Of a DNA stretch of 64,000 nucleotides, positions 53,462 to 64,000 are shown one piece after another (the stretch's first letter is position 1; each line of letters begins with the position of its first letter). Below the pieces are notes generated by a model. The model did not search any database and was not told the origin of the DNA. It was given only the letters and a program-made list of their open reading frames with translations. This DNA is from Cyanidiococcus yangmingshanensis. Its lineage: Eukaryota; Rhodophyta; Bangiophyceae; Cyanidiales; Cyanidiaceae. The DNA is taken from positions 558,001-622,000 of the forward strand of contig VWRR01000003.1 in NCBI GenBank assembly GCA_013995675.1, read 5' to 3'. A program made the translations under genes and the position numbers.

Positions 53462-55745
53462 ATGAACGAGATATGCCCTGTTCAGGCAGCCACAGTTATG
53501 CCACAACAAGCGCCTTATAGCGGTGTGGCGTCCCAGTTTCCGGTGGACTTTGACAAGTCACTGCAAACAGAGTCAAAAACAGGTATGAAACCAACCAACA
53601 GGGCGGGCACAGCCACACTAGCAACGCAGCCGCGATACTGGTCAGAGCAGGAGCACTCGCGTTTTCTGGAAGCGCTTGAGCTGTACGGCTTTCGAGATGT
53701 ACGTGCGATTGCGGAACATGTAGCGACTCGCACAGCAACGCAGGTGCGCACTCATGCCCAGAAGTATTATTTGCGTCTGGCTCGCGAGGCGGCAAAACTC
53801 GTTCTCAGCTTTGTTAATGGGGATGTTCAGCTCAACAACGACCAAATATGGGAGTACTTTATCCTGTCCCAGCAGGTCGACTCCCAGACGGGGATGCGAA
53901 TTCCCTTGGCGGCGATTGATGCCGCTCGGGATCAATTTCGAGCACAAAGCCTGCTCGATGTTCTGCAGCGAAACCTTGGTGACTCGGGAAGCAGCCTAGA
54001 TGGAAGACCAGCCGCAACCGCAGACCATACGAGTGGCCCGAGAGAGTTCGAGAGGGCCACCACCAGAGAAAATGCGGTGGTTTCACGGAAAAAAGGTCGA
54101 CGCCGCCGTTCGATGGATGATAATCTGAGTCCATCCGGAACGGAACTGTATTTGGTCGGAGAACAAGGCGTTTCGGGGGGTGACGGCCCCGACTCGACCT
54201 CGATGCCATTCAAAGCGCCGGATGAGATGGACGGCCCGGATGAGCTCGCAGCGCTGCTGGAGACTGAATCATATGATATTCTGGAGCTGGTGAACAGTGA
54301 AGGAGCCACGCCTCGTCGCGACAGTGGCTGGAACCGTCGAACGCGTTCCAACTCCCGCGGTCGCTCCGGCTCTCGTCGAAAACATCCAGATGAGAGCGCT
54401 GTCGAGCGCCGTGCTCGAAGCCTCGAAATTCAAGCGGAAGAGCCCCAGTTGGCCCAGCTCAAGCAGCCATCACCAAAAGAGGCGAATCGAGCGCTGGAGA
54501 AGATTCTAAGCGAAGACACCCTTCAAATGAAAGTGGACACGAACGGATGGGACCCCGAGCGCACACCCGGGCAGTGCGCACCTTCAGTGCAAAATACGAC
54601 GGGTCTGAGCTTTGGTGACTCTTCCGCAAAACTAGCATCAGATGAAGAAGACCTGAACGAATCGAACGCTTATGGAGAAGATCGAGGGCGCCCGAATGCA
54701 TCGAATCATCGATTTGGCGTACACCCTGGATCCGAAATGTTTCGCCCTGCAGACTCTGATATTGACCTGCTGCAGCGAGGTCTGGAGGCATTCGCTCAAG
54801 ATCCCCAATGTGAATCACGAGCGAAGCAGCTACGCGGATGTGCTGCATTTACCGCTACATCTCGGTGGAACGCGAGCAACGTCCAGCGCCGACGGCTTTG
54901 GTGCAGACATCGATTCAGACTTGAACCGCGAAGCAGCAGCAGCGTGGTTTCGCCGACCTCAGTCCTCGTCGCCCATGTACCTTCAAGCACTCATGCATGA
55001 TCGCCATATGATTAGTTTCTCGCCGACACCAGAAACAGCTTCACCGCTAATGTCGGCATCTCCACCTATTATGACGCCGGTCGATGATCTCGAGTTGGCG
55101 GCGAACGTCAGCGGAGCGAACGGAACCGGGTCCACTTCCAATGCACCCATTGCTTCATCGCAATCTACTTTGAACAGTTTGCTGCAGGATCGTAACAGTG
55201 CACTGTCGCCGCTTGTACGCACCCTGACCCCGCGCACGCTTGCGATGCAACGCACCGCCTCAACGCAGAGTATCATGCAACTCCTGACTGGAAAGCCTAC
55301 GGACGAACTTCCTCAGACAGCGTGGATGTTTCTCAACTCCATTGGCGATGGACAGGAGGATCGTTTTCTGCAAATGTTGCAGCAAATCGATAACGCAACG
55401 ACGCGCGCATCGAGCGTGCACATGAACAGTGACGGCGCTGGCCATTTGAACCTCGTTTCGACGACGAATGCTGTTGCTAGTGGCGTCGGTGGCGGTGGTG
55501 GTGCTGGTGGTGGCGGTCCTCGTGGTCTATCGAGCCAGATGACTGGTACAGAAGCGAAATTGCAGGAGGGGATGACGCGCGCCTGGAACCGAGGTGGCGC
55601 GGGGCAGGCTTCGCTTCTGTCGACGCGTGCGTCACGGTTGACGAATTGTACAAGCTGGGGATCGCTTGCTCGTCTGCCGAGTAATACCAGCTTTCCCAAC
55701 CTGGGCGACCCGAATGCAGTCGCAGAGGATCTAGATAGAATGTAA
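53462..55745 (+). CDS. SHAQKYF-class single-repeat MYB protein, one frame change
   Basis: A MYB-type DNA-binding domain at about residues 55 to 110 shows YWSEQEHSRFLEALELYG, then the regular Trp spacing ending in VRTHAQKYYLRLARE, a variant of the SHAQKYF signature of CCA1/LHY/REVEILLE and related plant factors. The start is the ATG at 53462. A long, Ser/Glu/Asp-rich region without known domains follows, with a basic patch SRKKGRRRRS. From about 54830-54900 the plausible frame changes by +1 and continues to 55745, with a helical LQALMHDRHMISFSP and a poly-Gly stretch (GVGGGGGAGGGG). The total is about 760 residues. It is likely a nuclear regulator. A clock role is not shown by the sequence. 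That the second frame belongs to the same gene is inferred from the tight overlap. Confidence 0.7.
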
Positions 55746-56360
55746 AAGGAAAGAAATGCCGTGATGCTTTGATGATCCAAATCGGAACTGGATCAGTATC
55801 CTTCATTGACAGCGGAATATGAAAAGGAGCTTCTTCGCCGCTCTGCATCCGAAAGGAGCAAGCTGTACCATGCACGTCGTCTACTGCGAGCGTGAACTGC
55901 CTGTGTTGCCAGCGCGTCAACGCTTACCGATCACCTGAACCGGCGACGGCAGAGCGTAGCTGGACTCGTGCAGCCTCGCCTCCATGCACGGTACCGGTTC
56001 TCGTGGCCGTCGACACTGGTGGCGAATCCAGTCCGGGTCGATGGCTGAAGCTACGATCTCGAGGATATCGATATGAAAAGATTCTCGTTTACAGATTGGT
56101 ATCCCTCCACACAGCTCCTTGAACGGGATCCCATCTGAGCCCCGATCACCATCGAATGACGAGAAAACCCACCCAAGGTCATACGAAAGCGGAGGCGATC
56201 ATGGGCTCGGCAGCACCCTGAGCGGATGAAACAGTCCATATCGAGATCCGCGGACCCAAAGTATAAAGATCTTGTTCTGAAACGTACTCTTTATCGTGTT
56301 CGGAGAAGCGTGCGCCGCGCTTGATAATGATCTAGCGCCCTTCTTCGAAGCGTCCCTGGT
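55746..56360. other. Intergenic, convergent
   Basis: About 615 bp lie between the MYB-type and aminotransferase genes, which converge. Nothing is recognised. Confidence 0.4.
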
Positions 56361-57527
56361 TCAACGCAATTCATCCACTCCATCCGATGCAAACTCCATC
56401 CGGAGTGCACTCATCAAGGCATCCTGCTTCTCTGGGGCGCGCACACCGAGTCGCAGGCAACAGGGTCGCCCAAAGGAGGCACACCATCGAACGGGACATC
56501 CCGCCCGAAACGCACAGGCAGTCGCTCGTTGTGCAATCTCTTCACTGCCGCAGTTCACGTAGATCCACGGAATCCATATTGGACTGTTCTCGTTCACATG
56601 CCAACGTAGCGGAAACGCTTTTAAGAGTTGCTCTTGACGCTCACGCCATTTAGGCAACAGTTGCCACGTCGACTGCATGTAGGCAGCGTCGCGTGCTGCT
56701 GCCACGCAGAATGCCTGCGCCACGGTGTTGCAGCTCCAGGGCGTCTGCAGTCGCTTGAATATTCGAATCCACTCTTTCGATGCAGCGACTGATCCTAGAC
56801 GCAAACCTGGACAGCACCATAGCTTGGTCCAAGACTGAATAACGAGCACTCGTGAGGGATAGCGCTCGACGAGCTGCAAGGCCGAGTGCTCTCTCCAGTT
56901 CGGGCCCTGAAAAGGCATGAACGACTCGTCAACGACAACGATGGCATCCGACGCCTCCATGGGACTCGGGTTTCTTATCCAGTCCTCAAGTTGCTGAAGC
57001 GAAGCAAAGTCACCTGTGGGCGAGTTCGGGCGCACGATCACGGTTACGCCGACCCGCTCGGCTGAACCAACCGAACGGCCGTCCTCTACCTCAGCCCAGG
57101 TGCAGACTCGACGTTCTGCAGCTCGGGCAGCTCGATCATACTCGCGATACGCGGCCTCGTAGGGGCCAGTGCGACAGATCCCACCGCCAACTCGAGTTGC
57201 CACCCGCATGACCAGATCGATGAACTCGCTAGCGCCGTTCCCCAGAAGGAGCTGCTCTGTTGGCCAGTCACCAAGAAACGCGGACAAAGCCACCAAAGCA
57301 CGAGCACAGTCTGCTGGTGGATAGTGGTGGACCAGCCCAAGCGCTTCCTGGGCTGCTTGGAGTGCAGCAGCCGGAGCCCCAAGCGCATTGGTCGTTACCG
57401 AAAAGTCTTCAACAAACGCGTCACCACATAGTTGCCAGGTCTGACCACCGTGGACCTCTTGGGTTTCTGGGTCCCAGACTTGCGTTCCTGTAGCGTCTTC
57501 ATCTGCATGTGTACCTCTGGTTGTCAT
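56361..57527 (-). CDS. PLP-dependent class I/II aminotransferase, HisC/CobC-like
   Basis: The 388-residue enzyme has fold type I aminotransferase landmarks: LLLGNGASEFIDLVMRVA, the NPTG-like RPNSPTGDF, the cofactor Asp in VVVDESFMPF, and SWTKLWCCPGLRLG, whose Lys should bind pyridoxal phosphate and whose Arg is the phosphate-binding residue. The C-terminus has CLRLGVR, where the Arg binds the substrate carboxylate in this family. This set resembles histidinol-phosphate aminotransferase and threonine-phosphate decarboxylase (CobC). Specificity cannot be read from the sequence. There is no transit peptide of obvious length. The start is the ATG at 57527. The frame is intact. Confidence 0.8.
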   Translation of the reverse strand: MTTRGTHADEDATGTQVWDPETQEVHGGQTWQLCGDAFVEDFSVTTNALGAPAAALQAAQEALGLVHHYPPADCARALVALSAFLGDWPTEQLLLGNGASEFIDLVMRVATRVGGGICRTGPYEAAYREYDRAARAAERRVCTWAEVEDGRSVGSAERVGVTVIVRPNSPTGDFASLQQLEDWIRNPSPMEASDAIVVVDESFMPFQGPNWREHSALQLVERYPSRVLVIQSWTKLWCCPGLRLGSVAASKEWIRIFKRLQTPWSCNTVAQAFCVAAARDAAYMQSTWQLLPKWRERQEQLLKAFPLRWHVNENSPIWIPWIYVNCGSEEIAQRATACAFRAGCPVRWCASFGRPCCLRLGVRAPEKQDALMSALRMEFASDGVDELR

Positions 57528-59230
57528 CGTTAACCGATGGATGTGAACTCCTCCCAGTGCACGCGAAGGAATAGGATTCCCAGAAGTATACCTAGTTCGA
57601 GCGATAGAATGCGTGGGCGTTGTATATGAGACGGCGCGTCGGTTGTCGTCGACGATGGCCGGTACAGCGACTTGGGGAATCCCCGCTAGGCATCACGGCA
57701 AGTTCGTATCGGCAAATGTCGGCAGGCCAGAGACGTGGACAATGAATCGATTGGGATATATGTTTGAGGCATGCGAGCCGGATGGAAGAAATGTGCTGTA
57801 GGCTCGAGTCGCGAACGAGTCGTTCGCCTCAAAGAGACTGGCGAGCGCTCAGCGCATCGGTGATCGAGGCCGCGGTGCCATGCTGCATGGGAACCTGTTT
57901 TGAACGCGTTCTATGTATTAGGGGTAGCGCTTATGGAATCAGCATGGTATCGAGTCCATGGAGGAGTAGCCACGAGTTCCCTGATGCAATGAGCGTCATA
58001 AACTCCGAGATATTGGGCACAACCCCGCATCCGAACGGGGAGCTGCCAGGTGCTTGAATCGGCGCTCAAGATACGGCACTGTCACATGTATTCGGCCGCC
58101 CCCCCGTCGAAATCTAGCCGAAATGGCATCTGTCAGACAGGGTCGTTGGGGCAGTTCGCTTGGGATAGGAGTTCGGAAGCCAACGGGGCACTTGGTTCGA
58201 CGACGCTCGATTTGATGACATCGGCGCTGGGTAGCGAACGCATCAGCGCCCAGTGCCTAAAGAGTTCCTATTTCCATTCGAGATCGAATGGATCTCGGCG
58301 ACAAACCAGTCACCTTGATGCTTTGAGTGCGGATCGAGGAAAACATGAAGCATCCCTTGGATATAGGCAGAGCGCGGGAAATCCGGGTCAGCGGGCTCCT
58401 TAGAGCGGTGCGACCCAACCGAGAGATGTCTTGAGAGGAAACACCGCCAGGGACACCATTCCTCGACGATCCCCGGACACGCCATGTCTCCGGCACGGAT
58501 ATTGGAGGACTTGGACAGCGCTTGTCCGCATCGGATCAAGTCACTTTTACAGCGCTGAACCACTTCATGCATCCCAATAGGGAATGCAGCAATTTGCGGG
58601 CCATAGATGCCTCTTTGATGCAACAGCGGTAGAGATCTCGGTCGTGCGGGCCAGCTGGCAAGCGCACATGAAACCAGACTGATCTAGCCACGGTTCATTC
58701 ACCAGCGTCGATGATTTTAATGTGCGCATGAAACGAGACCGCGTGTGTGAACGGCAAGAGTGTCTGGATACACGAGTCAACGTCGCATGCTCGCTCTTCA
58801 TCACAGGACGAATCAAGGGTCTCAGAAACCGAAGCACAGATACCCTAATGCTCGAAAGAGCAGCCCGACACCAAGCGTGCCTGGAATGAGCCTGCGCTGA
58901 CCCCGGGTTTCTGGCCCGGCACTCCATGGGCGTCTTGCCTACCGTGCGCGTCCCTGCACGAGCATTTCGGTGCGCCCCGGGACGAGTCGAGGGCGTGCAT
59001 GCCGCGCGCTGAAAACGGCGTGTTGGGATCGCGGCGTTCCCGATCGTCGTTGAAAACCGGAATCGTGATGACAAGGTAGCATGAAATTGGAATGTGACAA
59101 GGCCGCGCGTGACACTGACGTCGACGCCCCGTCGAACGCATGGGTGTGCACGCGCACACGCGTCCATTGATCAGCCTTTGCCTGTACGTGTGCAGCAGCG
59201 CGTGCTTCGGTGCTCGTAGGGATAGTAGCC
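57528..59230. other. 1.7-kb intergenic region
   Basis: This divergent stretch lies between the aminotransferase and uL13 genes. Overlapping open frames of 100 to 200 codons are present near 57760-58400 and 58565-59167, but none resembles a known family. No RNA gene was recognised. Confidence 0.35.
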
Positions 59231-59843
59231 ATGTTCGAGGCTCCAATCGTCATTGATGGTCGTGGCCACTTGATGGGCCGATTGGCGTCAGTAGTGGCAA
59301 AAGAGCTTTTGAGCGGACAGCGGATCATCGTGGTGCGATGTGAGGAACTCGTCATCTCGGGGCAGTTCATTCGCAACAAGAACAAATATCTTTTGTTCCT
59401 GCAGAAACGTCACTCCTCGAACCCGACGCGTTGTGGGCCATGGCACTACCGAGCGCCTTCAAAAATTTTCTGGCGTACAGTTCGAGGTATGTTGCCACAC
59501 AAGACGGCTCGTGGGGCGCAAGCCCTCAGTCGTTTGGAGACGTTCGAGGGCGTCCCGCCGCCGTACGATAAGGCCAAGCGGCGCGTCGTGCCTTGTGCGT
59601 TGCGAACCCTGCGGTTGCGTCCGGACCGCAAGTGGACGCGACTTGGGCGTCTGAGTGCTGAGGTCGGCTGGAAGCGCGCAAGCGTCGTTGAGAGACTCGA
59701 GGAGAAGCGGAAAACGATCACCTAAGGCGTACTATGAACGAAAGAAGCGGGAGGAGAAGTTGCGTGAAGAGGCAAAGGTCCGTGCCGATGCCCAGTTACC
59801 GGCCGACCTGAGACAGATCCTGGTCTCATGCGGCTATGCCTAA
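59231..59843 (+). CDS. RPL13A: 60S ribosomal protein uL13, one frame change
   Basis: uL13 is a cytosolic large-subunit ribosomal protein. The ATG at 59231 gives [20 protein letters not shown], then [40 protein letters not shown] and [16 protein letters not shown]. The family then continues with a basic tail. Straight reading ends three codons later, whereas the +1 frame carries on with [19 protein letters not shown] and ends at 59843 with [11 protein letters not shown]. Dropping one A from the AAAA run at 59711-59714 joins both parts perfectly, giving about 203 residues, the usual size. An expressed uL13 must include this tail, so a sequence error is the simplest reading. Confidence 0.93.
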
Positions 59844-61076
59844 ACCGAACTTGACGTGGTACGTTTGAAGGCTGTGTCCTATGTCTCTGCGACAGTCATT
59901 GTCCCAGTCACGATAATTGATCGTTCGATGTTCGTATATTCGCACGGTGCGACGTTTCGTTGGCTTGCGCCTATGCGTGGTCAATTCCTGTGCCGTCGCT
60001 GGATCTGTTCGTGTTCGTTGACGCGATGACGTTCAATCGAAGTTTGGTTTCACCGGAAGCGAACCCGACCAGAAACCGCGTCGAAGCAGGCAACGAGGTT
60101 TCCGAAATTGTTCATTCAACTGAACGTTGACCACACGACATCGTGTATGGATCACGAGTCATGACCCACTGTAAACGAGCCTCAGAGCCTTGGTTTCTCG
60201 TTGGACGCTGGTTTCAAGTCGAATCGGAGTCGACGTTTAAGAACCATACCGCGTTCGCTTCGCGACGAGACGCTGCCACCGACGGGGACACGCGGCGCCA
60301 TACTCCTGGCCCGCTAGGCAAACGATGTCGCCAAACAGTGTATTTGGAATGGGGAGATCGGGAAAACTGAAAAGAATGCACCATCGGGCCGACAGAGACT
60401 TGGTTGAAGCGCCCTATCGATCCGAGAACCAGACCGATTTTTTAAAGCGCGCTGGTTGTTTGTAGACAAATGAGTCCCCGCTGCGGATGGACCAACGCAC
60501 CAGATCGATTGCGGCGAACATCCAGCACCGAGAGGTATATCGTTCTCGTCTTGACTACTGGGCCCGCACCTTGACCTACACGCGGTCCTCGGAGACTCGT
60601 CCGGGCGATTGACTTTAGGAGAGCGCCGGCGTGGCTCACAATTCGGGACTCGCGACCGTGGACGTCGACTCGAGCGGTGTGACTGCCGGACGTCTACTCC
60701 ATTGCGCTTTATTCAATCGGAATGAGGTCGAGTCATAGGACCAAAGTGGAGCGCCCTTTGCCGTAACGCCTCAGCATCACGCGGCTGGTTGCGACTTGCT
60801 TATGTGGCGGCGTTAACGGACCGTTCTGCAAACATGATACTTCGGGTGTGATCATCGATTCGGTGGCCGGATCAGGGTGTGATGATATCGCCCGCCATCG
60901 CAAGGCATTCTTGGACTGCACGCGCGCGCATTCGTCTCCATCATCGTATCTTTTATTCAAACATACCCGCACGAGCCGCATCCGCACTCCCAGACCCCGT
61001 CAGGGAGATATCGACGCTGGGACGCAGTTTCGCACATTCGACCACTGCTCCATGAATAGGGTGCTTCAGGAATGCT
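59844..61076. other. 1.2-kb intergenic, convergent region
   Basis: This stretch lies between uL13 and KARI, which converge. No gene, RNA or repeat was recognised. Confidence 0.4.

Positions 61077-64000
<2,924 letters not shown>

Overview
The window looks like nuclear DNA of a compact, GC-balanced unicellular photosynthetic eukaryote, most probably a cyanidiophycean red alga of the Cyanidioschyzon/Cyanidiococcus kind. The grounds are eukaryotic housekeeping genes (COP9 signalosome, GINS, RNase P POP1, Mediator, NUP93, AP sigma, cytosolic ribosomal proteins) packed about one per 2 to 2.5 kb with almost no sign of introns, together with plastid-type genes: ketol-acid reductoisomerase with a transit-like leader, a plastid/bacterial-type rRNA dimethylase, a plant-type heme-free sulfite oxidase and a plant-type LPEAT acyltransferase. 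The species call is inference; no marker gene such as rRNA or rbcL is in the window.

Layout. 0-5 kb: 3' part of CSN2, a mitochondrial MnSOD and a TMF-type golgin. 6-9.2 kb: two homeobox genes in tandem, a TALE one and a non-TALE one, preceded by a 54-bp direct repeat. 9.6-15 kb: cytochrome b5-like protein, eL21 and eS19 ribosomal proteins (divergent), and an EgtB/formylglycine-generating-like non-heme iron protein. 15.1-18.4 kb: no gene I can name. 18.4-27 kb: AP sigma, POP1, a 101-bp tandem repeat, a metallophosphoesterase and the selenocysteine elongation factor EFSEC. 27.6-36.3 kb: MED1-like Mediator subunit, La protein, PSF1/GINS1 and a membrane RING-type protein with a split RING. 37.7-48.5 kb: a small membrane protein, an IMP2-like signal peptidase, LPEAT, rRNA dimethylase, DDI1 and sulfite oxidase. 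48.5-64 kb: NUP93/NIC96, a SHAQKYF-class MYB factor, a PLP aminotransferase, uL13 and KARI.

The genes are mostly unrelated housekeeping functions on both strands, not an operon. The most biologically suggestive cluster is the pair of adjacent homeobox genes, since heterodimerising homeodomain proteins control sexual development in fungi and green plants. A second general observation is that about a dozen conserved genes are interrupted by clean single-base frame changes, nearly all in the same direction (+1) and several at short homopolymers. The protein matches resume at once in the next frame, so I treat these as one gene each and suspect assembly indels, although translational frameshifting is not excluded by sequence alone. 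The same defect may hide further genes in the stretches I leave unassigned.

Start codons were chosen as the first ATG compatible with the family. For frame-interrupted genes the entry spans the whole gene.
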